A stretch of 64,000 bases of DNA from Streptomyces brevispora. GTDB taxonomy: Bacteria > Actinomycetota > Actinomycetes > Streptomycetales > Streptomycetaceae. The notes under the pieces were generated by a model. That model was not told the DNA's origin, did no database searches, and saw only the letters and a list, made by a program, of their open reading frames with translations. Shown one piece after another: positions 10,182-19,533 of this stretch (position 1 is the stretch's first letter; every line of letters starts with the position of its first letter). The stretch lies in the NCBI RefSeq assembly GCF_007829885.1, contig NZ_VIWW01000001.1, positions 124,001-188,000 on the forward strand, in the 5' to 3' direction. The translations under genes and the position numbers were made by a program.

Positions 10182-11581
10182 TCGGCCGGGTTCCGCACGA
10201 GCGGCAACGGATCGGCCGGCTGGAGTTCCGGATCGTCGATACGGAACGTACGCACCCGGCCGGGCGCCGATTCCGGCTCCTCGAAGCGCACCGTCACCCG
10301 GCCGACCCCGCTGCCCTGCACCCAGCCGTGACCGTAGGTGTCATGCCGTACGTCGTGTCCGGCCGGCCAGCGCCGGGCGGCAAGCTGCTCGGCGCTCTCC
10401 TGCTCCGGCTCCTCGGGCACCGTCGTCGGGCCCGCATCCGTACCGGCGTCCGCCCCGGCCACCGCTGCCGCCTCCGCGCTCCCGGCAAGCCCGACGGCGG
10501 TCCGCTCGTCCGCCGCCTGCGCGAACAGGTCCTCCTGGGTGAAGTCGGCCAGCCCGGTGACGCCCACGCCCAGCAGCCGCACTCCCCCGGTGGTGTCCAC
10601 GGACTCCAGGAGCCGCGCCGCGGCCTCCCGGACCACCGTGGGGTCGTCGGTGGGCCCGCGCAGCGTCTCGGACCGGGTCAGAGTGGAGAAGTCGTACCGC
10701 CGCACCTTCAGCACCACGGTCCGGCCCGAGCGCGCCGCCGCCCGCAGCCGCTGGACGCACCGGTCGGCGAGCCGTTCCACCTCGCTCCTGACCCGGACCC
10801 GGTCGTGCAGGTCCGTGTCGAAGGTGTCCTCGACCGAGACCGATTTCGCGTCCCGCTCGGCGACGACCGGCCGGTCGTCCCGGCCGGAAGCCATCCGGTG
10901 CAGTGAGCCGCCGTGCGCCTTGCCCAACAGCCGTACGAGCTCCGCCTCGCCGGCCTCGGCCAGGTCGTTCACCGTGGTCATCCCGGCACGGCGCAGATGG
11001 TCCGCGGTGGCCGGCCCGACGCCGGGCAGCGTGCGTACCGGCATGGGCGCGAGCAGATCCCGCTCGGTGCCCGGCTCTATCAGCAGGATCCCGTCGGGCT
11101 TCGCCTCCTCGGAGGCGATCTTGGCCAGCATCTTGGACCCCGCGAGGCCGACGGAGCCGCTGAGTCCGGTGACCGCCTCGATCGCCTCACGCAGCTGCTC
11201 ACCGATCGCCAGCGCCGAGGCCGAGTCGTCCGCTACGCCACCGGCCTCCAGGTCGACGAAGGCCTCATCCAGGCTCAGCGGCTCCACCAGCGGCGAGAGC
11301 CGGCCCAGCAGCTCCATGACCTGGTCGCTCACGGTCCGGTACAGCGCGAAGCGCGGTACCAGATAGGCGGCGTTCGGTGCCAGGCGTCTGGCCTGCGCCA
11401 TCGGCATGGCCGAGTGGACCCCGAAACGCCGGGCCTCGTACGAGGCGGTGGCGACGACCCCGCGGGGCCCCAGACCGCCCACCACGACCGGTTTGCCGCG
11501 CAGACTCGGCTTCGCCGCCTGCTCCGCAGAGGCGTAGAAGGCATCCATGTCCAGATGCAGGATGGTCGGCGCGGCTCTCAC
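10106..11581 (-). CDS. dinB: DNA polymerase IV (Y-family)
   Basis: A 491-residue translesion DNA polymerase. The catalytic aspartate lies in ILHLDMDAFYASAEQ near residue 11 and the second acidic pair in SLDEAFVDLE. The helix-hairpin-helix thumb (TLPGVGPATADHLRRAG) and little-finger domain (VSVEDTFDTDL, VRLLGVGVTGL) are present. The C-terminal extension after the little finger is rich in Ala/Glu/Thr and ends in a short region (WPAGHDVRHDTYGHGWVQGSGVGRVTVRF) seen in actinobacterial DinB. The protein copies damaged templates with low fidelity and normally works with the sliding clamp. Its 3' end overlaps the convergent PRC-barrel gene. I saw no obvious LexA box in the short upstream gap. Confidence 0.93.
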   Translation of the reverse strand: MRAAPTILHLDMDAFYASAEQAAKPSLRGKPVVVGGLGPRGVVATASYEARRFGVHSAMPMAQARRLAPNAAYLVPRFALYRTVSDQVMELLGRLSPLVEPLSLDEAFVDLEAGGVADDSASALAIGEQLREAIEAVTGLSGSVGLAGSKMLAKIASEEAKPDGILLIEPGTERDLLAPMPVRTLPGVGPATADHLRRAGMTTVNDLAEAGEAELVRLLGKAHGGSLHRMASGRDDRPVVAERDAKSVSVEDTFDTDLHDRVRVRSEVERLADRCVQRLRAAARSGRTVVLKVRRYDFSTLTRSETLRGPTDDPTVVREAAARLLESVDTTGGVRLLGVGVTGLADFTQEDLFAQAADERTAVGLAGSAEAAAVAGADAGTDAGPTTVPEEPEQESAEQLAARRWPAGHDVRHDTYGHGWVQGSGVGRVTVRFEEPESAPGRVRTFRIDDPELQPADPLPLVRNPADYSSWPASLPKSRSGPVAAGGVSRP

Positions 11582-11674
11582 ATCAATCGATGCTGCCCTA
11601 CGGCACTGACAATCGCCGGACGACGACGGCTCGCGGGCCCGGGATCCCCCGGGCCCGTCCGTGATCCCACCCGG

Positions 11675-12292
11675 TCAGCCGGCCCGGTTGCGCCGTCGGG
11701 CGAGCTCGTCGGCGGGGTTGTTCCCGATCAGCGTCTCGCCGGTGTCCACGCGCTCCCCGTGCAGCTGTGACAGTGCGGCGTCGACGTCCCGCCACACCAC
11801 CCCCACGGCGATGCCGAAGACGCCCTGGCCCCTTTGGAGCAGGTCCACGACCTCGGCGGGCGAGGAGCACTCGTAGACGGTCGCTCCGTCGCTCATCAGC
11901 GTCATGCGTTCCAGATCCTGAAAACCGCGGGCCCGTAGGTGCTGGACCGTGGTGCGGATGTTCTGAAGGGCCACCCCGGTGTCGAGGAAGCGCTTCACAA
12001 TCTTCAGCAGGACGACGTCCCGGAAGCTGTAGAGCCGTTGTGTGCCCGATCCGTAGGCCGGACGGACGCTCGGTTCGACGAGGCCCGTGCGCGCCCAGTA
12101 GTCGAGCTGCCGATAGGTGATCCCCGCCGCCGCGCATGCCGTCGGCCCGCGATAGCCGATGTCCTTGGCCGATGCCATACCGTCCCCCGCCACCGCAGCC
12201 GGCGCAGCCGGTTGCCTGATGGTGTGGTCGGCTGTACTCCCCTGCTGCGGATACGGCCCACCCACTGCCGCACCGTCGCCGCTGCTGCTCAC
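11675..12292 (-). CDS. MerR family transcriptional regulator (Rv1830-like)
   Basis: A 205-residue regulator. A disordered Ser/Gly/Pro N-terminus (about 50 residues) precedes a MerR-type winged helix: YRGPTACAAAGITYRQLDYW, then SGTQRLYSFRDVVLLKIVKR. A coiled dimerisation helix and a C-terminal domain without an obvious effector-binding pocket follow. GTG 12292 is favoured by GGAGGTCGGC directly upstream; the open frame continues to 12370 without a better site. Together with the bifunctional nuclease and FtsR genes upstream it reproduces the mycobacterial Rv1828-Rv1829-Rv1830 order next to gcvP/gcvB. It may control growth or cell-division genes, as reported for related actinobacterial proteins, but the target is unknown here. 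Confidence 0.85.
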   Translation of the reverse strand: MSSSGDGAAVGGPYPQQGSTADHTIRQPAAPAAVAGDGMASAKDIGYRGPTACAAAGITYRQLDYWARTGLVEPSVRPAYGSGTQRLYSFRDVVLLKIVKRFLDTGVALQNIRTTVQHLRARGFQDLERMTLMSDGATVYECSSPAEVVDLLQRGQGVFGIAVGVVWRDVDAALSQLHGERVDTGETLIGNNPADELARRRNRAG

Positions 12293-12461
12293 GCCGACCT
12301 CCGTCCTTGACCTGCCCACTCGAAGGTAGGCAGTCACCCGGGGTGCGTCAACGATCGCCACACTCGGCACGCCGAGTGATAATCACCCTGAGGGTGGTTT
12401 CCCGTGGCCCTCGACCGGGAAAGGCTTGTCGGATGCGCTGACTACGCGCCCCCTCGGGACG

Positions 12462-12935
12462 TCACTGGCTGTTCGTGCCGAAGTCCTCCGGCGAGATCTG
12501 ATCGAGGAATTCACGGAATTTCTCCACCTCGTCCTCCTGCTCGTCCGGAATCGCGATTCCCGCGTCGTCGAGCACCCCGTCACTGCCGTAGATCGGCGTT
12601 CCGGTGCGCAGGGCGAGCGCTATGGCGTCGGAAGGCCGCGCACTCACCTCGACTCCGCTCGCGAAGACCAGCTCCGCGTAGAAGACCCCTTCACGAAGGT
12701 CCGTGATCCGGACCTCGGTGAGCTCCTGGCCGACGGCCTCGAGCACATCCTTGAAGAGGTCGTGGGTCAGCGGCCTGGCCGGAGCCATGCCCTGCTGAGC
12801 GAAGGCGATCGCAGTCGCCTCACCAGGACCGATCCAAATGGGGAGGTACCGGTCGCCTCCCACTTCACGCAGGAGCACGATCGGTTGGTTGGAGGGCATT
12901 TCCACCCGGACACCCACAACGTCGAGCTCGTTCAC
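12462..12935 (-). CDS. Bifunctional nuclease family protein (DUF151)
   Basis: A 157-residue single-domain protein of the bifunctional nuclease family (DUF151). Diagnostic segments are PIVLLREVGGDRYLPIWIG, EATAIAFAQQG, and the LREGVFYAELVF / SARPSDAIALALRTGTPIY block. Family members show DNase/RNase activity in plants, and a Thermotoga structure is known; the bacterial role remains unclear. It lies between two MerR regulator genes in a conserved actinobacterial cluster, which suggests a linked regulatory or nucleic-acid role. An acidic C-terminal tail (DEQEDEVEKFREFLDQ) follows the domain. It lies 53 nt downstream of ftsR, so cotranscription is likely. Confidence 0.88.
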   Translation of the reverse strand: MNELDVVGVRVEMPSNQPIVLLREVGGDRYLPIWIGPGEATAIAFAQQGMAPARPLTHDLFKDVLEAVGQELTEVRITDLREGVFYAELVFASGVEVSARPSDAIALALRTGTPIYGSDGVLDDAGIAIPDEQEDEVEKFREFLDQISPEDFGTNSQ

Positions 12936-12988
12936 ACAGCAACCCTAGGACGTGCTCGGCAGGTTTGGGTAGTCGGGCCCCACCAGGA

Positions 12989-13732
12989 TCAGTGAAGCCG
13001 GACCTGGAGCGCGGTCTGTACGAGGGCCGAGTGCAGCCGTACAGAGAGTTCCGCGAGCTCCTTCGCAGTGGCCTCGGCATGGGCTCTGGTCTGCGGATTC
13101 CGGTGCCGGCGCAGCGGAGCGACCACCTGTTCGATCAGTCCGGCCTCCCGGTCCGCCGCTGCTCGCATGGCGCGCAGATGCCGCGGTTCCAGACCGAATC
13201 GGCCCAGATCCGCGACAAGTCTGGCAATGGTGACCGTCTCGGCGTCGTATCCGCCGTCGGCCGCCGGAACGACCAGGCCGTACGACTCCCAGACGTCGAG
13301 GTCGCTCTCGGTGACCTCTGCGGCAGCAAGAAGTTCGGTCCGGCCGATACGGGCGACCGTGGCCCTGCCCTGCCCGCCGGTCCAGCTGCCGTCGATGAGA
13401 TCACGCTCGCCGTCCGGGGCCGGCAGGGCCGTCTGCTCGCCCCTGGCAACGGCCTCCAGGTGCTCGCGGATGACTTTCAGCGGAAGATAGTGGTCCCGCT
13501 GCATCCGCAGCACCTGAGCCAGCCGCTCGACGTCGCCTCGGCGGAACTTGCGGTAGCCGGAGGGCGTCCGCTGTGGTTCGACAAGTCCCTCCGCTTCCAG
13601 GAAGCGGATCTTGGAGATCGTGACTTCGGGAAACTCGTCCCGCAGTTGCACGAGCACCGTGCCGATGCTCATCGGGCGGTCGTCGGCGGTGGCGGTGCCG
13701 TTTCCGGCACCGCCCGTCGGTGTTCTCAGCAT
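12989..13732 (-). CDS. ftsR: MerR family regulator FtsR-like (Rv1828 orthologue)
   Basis: A 247-residue MerR-type DNA-binding protein. The helix-turn-helix and wing start at SIGTVLVQLRDEFPEVTISK, then KIRFLEAEGLVEPQRTPSGY and RKFRRGDVERLAQVLRMQRD. A linker and a second winged-helix-like region follow (RIGRTELLAAAEVTESDLDV). In Corynebacterium the orthologue FtsR activates ftsZ, and the mycobacterial orthologue is Rv1828. It lies 17 nt downstream of the FHA gene and directly upstream of the bifunctional nuclease, a cluster order shared with mycobacteria. The symbol is transferred by family and synteny; the regulon in this organism is not shown by the sequence. Confidence 0.85.
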   Translation of the reverse strand: MLRTPTGGAGNGTATADDRPMSIGTVLVQLRDEFPEVTISKIRFLEAEGLVEPQRTPSGYRKFRRGDVERLAQVLRMQRDHYLPLKVIREHLEAVARGEQTALPAPDGERDLIDGSWTGGQGRATVARIGRTELLAAAEVTESDLDVWESYGLVVPAADGGYDAETVTIARLVADLGRFGLEPRHLRAMRAAADREAGLIEQVVAPLRRHRNPQTRAHAEATAKELAELSVRLHSALVQTALQVRLH

Positions 13733-13749
13733 GGACCTTCCCTGACGGG

Positions 13750-14529
13750 TCAGATGGCCCGCTGGCTTGCGTAGAAGACCAGCCGGTACTTACCGATCTG
13801 CACTTCGTCGCCGCTGGACAGCGCGACGGAGTCGATGCGCTCACGATTGACGTACGTGCCGTTGAGGCTGCCGACATCCTCGACCGTGAACCTGCCGTCC
13901 GGACCCCGGCGGAACTCCACGTGACGGCGCGACACCGTCACGTCATCGAGGAAGATGTCGCTCTGCGGGTGGCGGCCGGCCGTGGTCAGCTCGCTGTCCA
14001 GCAGGAAGCGGCTGCCCGAATTCGGACCACGCCGCACCACCAGGAGCGCCGAGCCGAGCGGCAGAGCGTCCACAGCGGCCTGGGCCTCGGGCGAGAGCGA
14101 CGGCACGGACGTCTGACCCATCACCTCCGCCTCGTAGGCCTCAAGGCCCGAGATGGAGATGGTCGATGTCGTCTCCGCGGCCCGCTCGGGAACCCCGCCC
14201 CTCAGCGGCGCGCCGCAATTGGAGCAGAAACGACTGGCTTCGGCATTGCGATGGCCGCACCTCGTACAGACCGGCATGGACGAACCCTCCTGCCTCGGGG
14301 TGAACCCTCCACCCGTACTTGAGGTTGACGGTTCTCCGAAACCTATGCGGCCGGGACCGGCAGGGTCAACAGACGACGCGCCGGAATTGTCACCCTCCGA
14401 ACCTGTCACCTGATCGCGGAAGAGCGGGCGATCGGAGCCCTGCTCATCGGCTTGGCCATGGCGCGGTGCGCGATGGCGGGCAGCTTCATCGCGTGCGCTC
14501 TTGCCGAACAACTTCCCAAACAACTTCAC
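13750..14529 (-). CDS. FHA domain protein, GarA/OdhI-like, with N-terminal zinc ribbon
   Basis: A 259-residue protein from GTG 14529 (VKLFGKLFGKSAR). A disordered 80-residue leader is followed by a zinc ribbon (C88, C91, C102, C105 in CTRCGHRNAEASRFCSNCG). Then comes the ETTSTISISGLEAYE segment, which matches the GarA/OdhI phospho-acceptor motif, and a C-terminal FHA domain (TTAGRHPQSDIFLDDVTVS, RRHVEFRR, SLNGTYVNRERID). In mycobacteria and corynebacteria, Ser/Thr kinases phosphorylate the threonines and the FHA domain then folds back, switching inhibition of 2-oxoglutarate dehydrogenase and glutamate metabolism. The same switch is likely here. Compared with GarA, the leader and zinc ribbon are extra; a shorter start at about 14278 (MPVCTRCG) is possible. 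Confidence 0.88.
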   Translation of the reverse strand: MKLFGKLFGKSARDEAARHRAPRHGQADEQGSDRPLFRDQVTGSEGDNSGASSVDPAGPGRIGFGEPSTSSTGGGFTPRQEGSSMPVCTRCGHRNAEASRFCSNCGAPLRGGVPERAAETTSTISISGLEAYEAEVMGQTSVPSLSPEAQAAVDALPLGSALLVVRRGPNSGSRFLLDSELTTAGRHPQSDIFLDDVTVSRRHVEFRRGPDGRFTVEDVGSLNGTYVNRERIDSVALSSGDEVQIGKYRLVFYASQRAI

Positions 14530-14719
14530 GGGCGATTCCCCTTGACCGAAACAGACCCGCCCGTGGGGCAGGACGAACCCTGAATGAACACACCTGCCGA
14601 CCCGGACATCTTCACAACGTCCGTATCCACTCGACAGTTTCCACCACGCACCACGAATACGATGCGGCGACCCCCCGCAACCTCCTGCCCGTGTACCTCG
14701 ACGCCCACGCGTCCCGGGT

Positions 14720-15511
14720 TCACTGGGCCGACGACCGAGCGTAGCCAGGCCGCTCCGCCGGTCGCAAGGCGTCCACGACAATGTCTTCGGCCTGCGACAC
14801 ATGCACGGTGGCCTGCTCCTTCTCCAGCGTCTGCACGATCCCGCCTGGGATGTTCAGCGCCGGTTCCAGATCCTGCGGCTTTCCGATGACCTTGAAGACG
14901 TACGGAGCCGAAATCTTCCGCCCGTCGACCTTGATCGCGCCGCCGTCGCCGGAGAAGTACGTATTGGCCACCACCCGCACGCCGTTGACCTCGATCGCCT
15001 CCGCGCCGGCTGCCCGGAGCTCCTGCAGGGCGTCGAGCAGCTTGTCCGCCTCCACGGCGTCACCCGGGTCATTGATCGTAAGGGTGATCCCGGGGCCGTG
15101 CGCCGCCACAGTGCCCGCGAGGATGCCGAGTTGACGCTCCTTCTCGACTGTCTGCTTGCGGGCCTCCTCCGCTTGGTCGGAACTGTTCTCCAACTCCGTG
15201 CGCTGGTTCTCGAGGCGCTGCTTCTCGTCCTCCAGGCGCTGCGAACGGTCGTCCACCTCGTCGAGGATGCGGACCAGGTCCTCCTGGCGGGCGCCGCGCA
15301 GGGCACTGTTGTCACTGTTGGACCGCACCTGAATGGCGAGTCCCAGGCCGAGAACGAACAGCAGCACCGCGACGATGAGTTGGGCGCGGGTGATCCGCGG
15401 CGGCCAGACCCCGGCGATCAGCCGCTGTCGTCCGGTGAGCTCCTGGGGGGCGTCCACGGGCTGCTCGCCGGGCTGTTCCCGGCCGCCGGTGAATTCGTCG
15501 TCGTTGCTCAT
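14720..15511 (-). CDS. DUF881 membrane-anchored protein (Rv1825-like)
   Basis: A 263-residue protein with a cytosolic Asp/Glu/Pro-rich N-terminus and one transmembrane segment (AQLIVAVLLFVLGLGLAIQV, about residues 44-62). A coiled coil of roughly 50 residues (LEDEKQRLENQRTELENSSD) is followed by the extracytoplasmic DUF881 domain (ITLTINDPGD, ELRAAGAEAIEVNGVRV, PYVFKVIG). This is the last gene of a tight DUF881-sbp-DUF881 triplet, starting 5 nt after the small basic protein stop. The triplet is conserved next to pgsA and garA in mycobacteria (Rv1823-Rv1825). A role in cell division or envelope organisation is suspected for the family but not established here. Confidence 0.87.
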   Translation of the reverse strand: MSNDDEFTGGREQPGEQPVDAPQELTGRQRLIAGVWPPRITRAQLIVAVLLFVLGLGLAIQVRSNSDNSALRGARQEDLVRILDEVDDRSQRLEDEKQRLENQRTELENSSDQAEEARKQTVEKERQLGILAGTVAAHGPGITLTINDPGDAVEADKLLDALQELRAAGAEAIEVNGVRVVANTYFSGDGGAIKVDGRKISAPYVFKVIGKPQDLEPALNIPGGIVQTLEKEQATVHVSQAEDIVVDALRPAERPGYARSSAQ

Positions 15512-15516
15512 CGGCC

Positions 15517-15849
15517 TCAGGCCCGGAAGACGTGCCGACGGATGGCGGCGGCGTTGGAGAAGATCCGGATGCCCAGGACGACCACCACACCGGTGGAGAG
15601 CTGGGCGCCGACGCCCAGTTTGTCACCCAGGAAGACGATCAGGGCGGCCACGACCACGTTCGAGAGGAACGAGACCACGAAGACCTTGTCGACGAAAATG
15701 CCGTCGAGCATGGCACGCAGGCCACCGAAGACCGCGTCGAGGGCGGCCACGACGGCGATCGGGAGATAGGGCTCGACCACCGCCGGCACTTCGGGCCGGA
15801 CCAACAGTCCGACCACGACTCCCACGACGAGGCCCAGTACGGCGATCAC
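15517..15849 (-). CDS. sbp: Small basic family protein (DUF1290)
   Basis: A 110-residue, almost wholly hydrophobic protein with three predicted membrane helices (residues 1-17, about 26-47, about 58-95) and the family signature PYLPIAVVAALDAVFGGLRA. It is the classic small basic protein that sits between two DUF881 genes in Gram-positive bacteria; in Bacillus the gene lies beside the ftsAZ/divIB region. Its ATG overlaps the stop of the preceding DUF881 gene by 4 nt (15846-15849), indicating translational coupling. The function is unknown, probably an envelope or division accessory. Confidence 0.9.
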   Translation of the reverse strand: MIAVLGLVVGVVVGLLVRPEVPAVVEPYLPIAVVAALDAVFGGLRAMLDGIFVDKVFVVSFLSNVVVAALIVFLGDKLGVGAQLSTGVVVVLGIRIFSNAAAIRRHVFRA

Positions 15850-16778
15850 GATGTGCCCTTCCCAGTGTCTGCCGCACCACTGCCGGTGTCTGCGGCCTTA
15901 TATGGCTCTGCTGTCCGTACGATCAGGCTCGGGGCGGCAGGGAGATTCACGTTCTCCTCGGCGGAGATGCTCGACCTGATGTCGAAGGTGTCCTTCAGCG
16001 CTTGCAGATACTGTCCGTCGGCGCTGTCCCGGAAGGCGGCGCTGAGCTTCTTCCCGTCGCCCACCGCGAGCACCGAGTAGGGCGGCACGAGCGGTTTGTT
16101 GTCGACAAGTATGGCGTCGCCCGCGGCGCGGATCGCCGACAGGGCGGTCAGCCGCTGCCCGTTGATGGCGATCGCCTCCGCACCGGACTGCCACAGCCCG
16201 TTGACGACCCGTTGCATGTCCCGGTCCCGGACCCGTCCGGTGTCGGAGAAGCTGCTGGTCTCACGCGGTCCCCCACCGCCCTGGTCGGTGTTCTTCGCAT
16301 CGTCGACGACCAGCTTCACACCGGGCCCGTGCACGGGCGTCGCGCCGGAGAGCAGAGCCACCAGTTCCGTCTGGTCCCCGCCGTGCTTCTCCAGAGCCTT
16401 GCGCTGACGCCTGCCGACGTCGTCGCGGACCATTTCGACCTGTGCCTCGAGAGTGTCTGCCGCGGAGGTCTCCGCGTCGATGCGGTCGATCAGCTCCTCG
16501 CGTTCCTTGGCGAGGACCGGTGCCGACACCCGTGCCTGCGCGGCGCCGAGCGTGACAACGAGCGCGGCCAGCACAAGGCAAGCGGCGAAGCCGAGCTTCG
16601 CCTTGAGCGTGCGGGGCATTCCGGCACGGCCGTCGGCCTTGCGACGAGCCGATGCCTCGGCGTATCCGTCGTCCAGGCTGTGGTCCATCACGTTGGTCAG
16701 CAGCGACATGGACGCGTCGGGACGCGCGGGCGGCGAGGCATTACTCCGATCGGGGGGCTGCTGCGGCATGCCGCACAT
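15846..16778 (-). CDS. DUF881 membrane-anchored protein (Rv1823-like)
   Basis: A 310-residue paralogue of the downstream DUF881 protein and the first gene of the triplet. After a hydrophilic N-terminus there is one transmembrane helix (AKLGFAACLVLAALVVTLGA, about residues 60-79), a coiled coil (LAKEREELIDRIDAETSAADTLE region), and the DUF881 domain (GPGVKLVVDDAKN, LWQSGAEAIAINGQRLTAL, PYSVLAVGD). Starts at codon 1 or at MPQQPPDRSN (residue 4) are both possible. It overlaps the sbp start by 4 nt. Paired DUF881 proteins may form a heteromeric membrane complex with Sbp; that is inference from conserved gene order. Confidence 0.86.
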   Translation of the reverse strand: MCGMPQQPPDRSNASPPARPDASMSLLTNVMDHSLDDGYAEASARRKADGRAGMPRTLKAKLGFAACLVLAALVVTLGAAQARVSAPVLAKEREELIDRIDAETSAADTLEAQVEMVRDDVGRRQRKALEKHGGDQTELVALLSGATPVHGPGVKLVVDDAKNTDQGGGGPRETSSFSDTGRVRDRDMQRVVNGLWQSGAEAIAINGQRLTALSAIRAAGDAILVDNKPLVPPYSVLAVGDGKKLSAAFRDSADGQYLQALKDTFDIRSSISAEENVNLPAAPSLIVRTAEPYKAADTGSGAADTGKGTS

Positions 16779-16924
16779 CGTCGCACGTCGCAGTTGCTAC
16801 CGCCGAATGGCCCCATCGGTCAGCCGGGAACCGTCGACCCGCTTACTTCGGCAGGCCGGGGGAACCGCTGACCGTCCGGCGCCGCTGCGACGGCGTTCTA
16901 CCGCCGCCGCAGTGGCCGGGCTCC

Positions 16925-19420
16925 TCAGTGACCTGCGCTGTCGACGATCGCCGACCACTCGTCCAGGAGGGCCTGTGCCGAGGCGTCGTCCGGCCCTTCC
17001 GCCCACAGATGGGTGACCGCTTCCGCCCGGTCCGGCAGCACCATCACCCAGCGTCCGTCCGTCTCGACGACCCGCACACCGTCCGTCGTATCGACATCAC
17101 GGTCTCCGGCGGCCTCGACGACGCGGCGCATCACCAGCCCCTTCACTGCCCACGGGGTCGCCAGGTCACGGCGCAGGACATGGGCACGCGGGATGCGTGC
17201 GTCGATCTGGCTGAGTGTGAGCTGCGTCCTGGCAACCAGCCCGATCAGCCGTACGAAAGCGGCCGAGCCGTCGAAGACGCTGCTGAATTCCGGAACGATG
17301 AAACCGCCGCGTCCGTCTCCACCGAAGATGGTGCCTTCCTCGCGCCCGACCCGGGTCAGGTCGTCGGGTGATGTCGTCGTCCACTCGACCTGGGTGCCGT
17401 GGTACGCGGCCACCTGCTCGGCAACGCGGGTAGTAGTCACCGGCAACGCCACCCGCCCACTGCGCCGCTCGGCGGCGACGAGGTCGAGCATGACCAGCAG
17501 TGCCCGGTCGTCCTCGATGATCCGCCCCCGCTCGTCGACCAGGGAAAGCCGTTCGCCGACCGGGTCGAACCGGACACCGAAGGCCGCCCGCGCCGAGGAG
17601 ACGATCTCCCCGAGTCGCACCAGCCCCGACCGGCGGGTCTCGGCGGACTCCGTCGGGCGTGACTCGTCCAGGCCGGGGTTGATGGTCAGCGCGTCCACAC
17701 CGAGCCGTCCCAGCAGGCTGGGCAGAACAAGGCCCGCGCTGCCGTTGGAGGCGTCGACGACGACCTTGAGCCCTGCGTCGGCGACTCCCGTGGTGTCCAG
17801 ATTCCGCAGCAGCGATCCGGTGTACGAGTCGAAGACACTGGACGGGAAGTGGAGGTCCCCGATCTCCCCGGGGAACGCACGACGGTATTCCTGCCGGGCG
17901 TAGACACGGTCCAGCTTTCGCTGCTGTGCCTGGGAGAGGTCCGCTCCGCTTGCGTCGAAGAACATGATGTCGACGGAATCGGGGACGCCGGGCGACGTCC
18001 GGATCATGATTCCGCCGGCACTGCCGCGTGCGGTCTGCTGGCGTGCCACGGGCAACGGTACGTTCTCGAGGTCACGGACATCGATGGCACTGGCCTGAAG
18101 CGCCGAGATCACCGCTCGCTTCAGCGCCCGGGCCCCACGGGAGTGGTCACGTGCGGTGGTGACCGTTGAGCCTTTCTTCAGGGTCGTGGCGTACGCACCG
18201 GCCAGTCTGACTGCCAGTTCCGGTGTGATCTCGACGTTCAGGATCCCGGAGACACCGCGCGCCCCGAAGAGGTGGGCCTGTCCGCGCGACTCCCAGATCA
18301 CCGAGGTATTGACGAAGGCGCCGGCCTCAATGGTCTTGAAGGGGTAGACGCGGACGTTGCCCTGAATGATCGATTCCTCGCCGACGAGGCATTCGTCGCC
18401 GATGACGGCGCCGTCCTCGATCCGGGCCGCGCGCATGATGTCGGTGTTCTTTCCGATCACGCAGCCACGCAAATTGCTGTGGTCACCGATGTACACGTTG
18501 TCGTGCACCACGGCCTTGTGCAGGAACGCCCCGCTCTTCACGACGACGTTCGACCCGATGACCGTGTGTTCACGGATCTCGACCCCGGCCTCGACCTTGG
18601 CGTAGTCACCGACGTACAGGGGCCCGCGGAGTACCGCGTCAGGATGTACCTCCGCGCCTTCGGCCACCCATACACCGGGCGAGATCTCGAAGCCGTCGAT
18701 CTCCACGTCGACCTTGCGCTCGAGAACGTCGGCCTGGGCCTTGACATAGCTCTCGTGCGTACCCACGTCTTCCCAGTAGCCCTCGGCGACATAGCCGTAG
18801 ATGGGCTTGCCCTCCTTCATGAGCTGCGGGAAGACGTCTCCGGACCAGTCCACGGATACATCGGCCTCAACGTAGTTGAAGACCTCGGGCTCCATCACGT
18901 AAATGCCTGTGTTGACGGTGTCCGAGAACACCTGCCCCCAGGTGGGCTTCTCCAGGAACCGCTCGACCTGGCCCGCTTCGTCCACAATCGTGATCCCGAA
19001 TTCGAGTGGATTCGGAACACGGGTGAGGCAGACGGTGACCAGGCCGCCCTTTTCCTTGTGGAAGGCGATGAGGTCGGTGAGATCAAAGTCGGTGAGCGCG
19101 TCACCGGAGATGACGAGGAATGTGTCGTCCTTCAATGCCTCTTCGGCATTCTTCACGCTGCCCGCGGTACCGAGCGGTTTCTCCTCGTTGGCGTAGGTGA
19201 GCTCCATTCCGAGCTCTTCGCCGTCTCCGAAGTAGTTCTTCACCAGAGACGCGAGAAACTGGACGGTCACGACCGTCTCATTGAGCCCGTGCCTCTTGAG
19301 CAGCCGAAGCACATGCTCCATGATCGGCCGATTGGCTACGGGCAGGAGTGGCTTGGGCATGCTTGAGGTCATGGGGCGAAGGCGAGTGCCTTCACCACCT
19401 GCCATCACGACGGCCTTCAT
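16925..19420 (-). CDS. Mannose-1-phosphate guanylyltransferase-like / phosphomannomutase-like fusion
   Basis: An 831-residue fusion. Residues 1 to about 230 form a sugar-phosphate nucleotidyltransferase with signature [20 protein letters not shown], active-site [10 protein letters not shown] and FLEKP. Residues about 245-375 form a left-handed beta-helix of hexapeptide repeats ([39 protein letters not shown]). Residues about 380-831 resemble phosphomannomutase/phosphoglucomutase. In the mutase half the usual TxSHNP phosphoserine loop reads [10 protein letters not shown] (residues 422-431) and the DxDxDR metal loop reads FDPVGERL (near 617), so both catalytic motifs look degenerate. It probably makes a nucleotide sugar (GDP-mannose or another) for glycans or glycoproteins; the second half may be regulatory. 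It precedes the DUF881 triplet on the same strand. Confidence 0.85.
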   Translation of the reverse strand: MKAVVMAGGEGTRLRPMTSSMPKPLLPVANRPIMEHVLRLLKRHGLNETVVTVQFLASLVKNYFGDGEELGMELTYANEEKPLGTAGSVKNAEEALKDDTFLVISGDALTDFDLTDLIAFHKEKGGLVTVCLTRVPNPLEFGITIVDEAGQVERFLEKPTWGQVFSDTVNTGIYVMEPEVFNYVEADVSVDWSGDVFPQLMKEGKPIYGYVAEGYWEDVGTHESYVKAQADVLERKVDVEIDGFEISPGVWVAEGAEVHPDAVLRGPLYVGDYAKVEAGVEIREHTVIGSNVVVKSGAFLHKAVVHDNVYIGDHSNLRGCVIGKNTDIMRAARIEDGAVIGDECLVGEESIIQGNVRVYPFKTIEAGAFVNTSVIWESRGQAHLFGARGVSGILNVEITPELAVRLAGAYATTLKKGSTVTTARDHSRGARALKRAVISALQASAIDVRDLENVPLPVARQQTARGSAGGIMIRTSPGVPDSVDIMFFDASGADLSQAQQRKLDRVYARQEYRRAFPGEIGDLHFPSSVFDSYTGSLLRNLDTTGVADAGLKVVVDASNGSAGLVLPSLLGRLGVDALTINPGLDESRPTESAETRRSGLVRLGEIVSSARAAFGVRFDPVGERLSLVDERGRIIEDDRALLVMLDLVAAERRSGRVALPVTTTRVAEQVAAYHGTQVEWTTTSPDDLTRVGREEGTIFGGDGRGGFIVPEFSSVFDGSAAFVRLIGLVARTQLTLSQIDARIPRAHVLRRDLATPWAVKGLVMRRVVEAAGDRDVDTTDGVRVVETDGRWVMVLPDRAEAVTHLWAEGPDDASAQALLDEWSAIVDSAGH

Positions 19421-19533
19421 GTCGGAAACGTCCTCCTCGAAGAGACGACGGTCTAGCCGACTTCACCCGTCAGGGCAGCTTCTGTGTCATCAGCCGCGGG
19501 CCGGCCACGCTGCACGGCACCGCATCAACAGGC

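Noticed and set aside
12355..12385. Palindrome ACTCGGCACGCCGAGT as regulator operator
   Set aside because: It lies upstream of the MerR gene and could bind the protein, but the match is short and MerR operators need a 19-20 bp spacer arrangement that I could not show.
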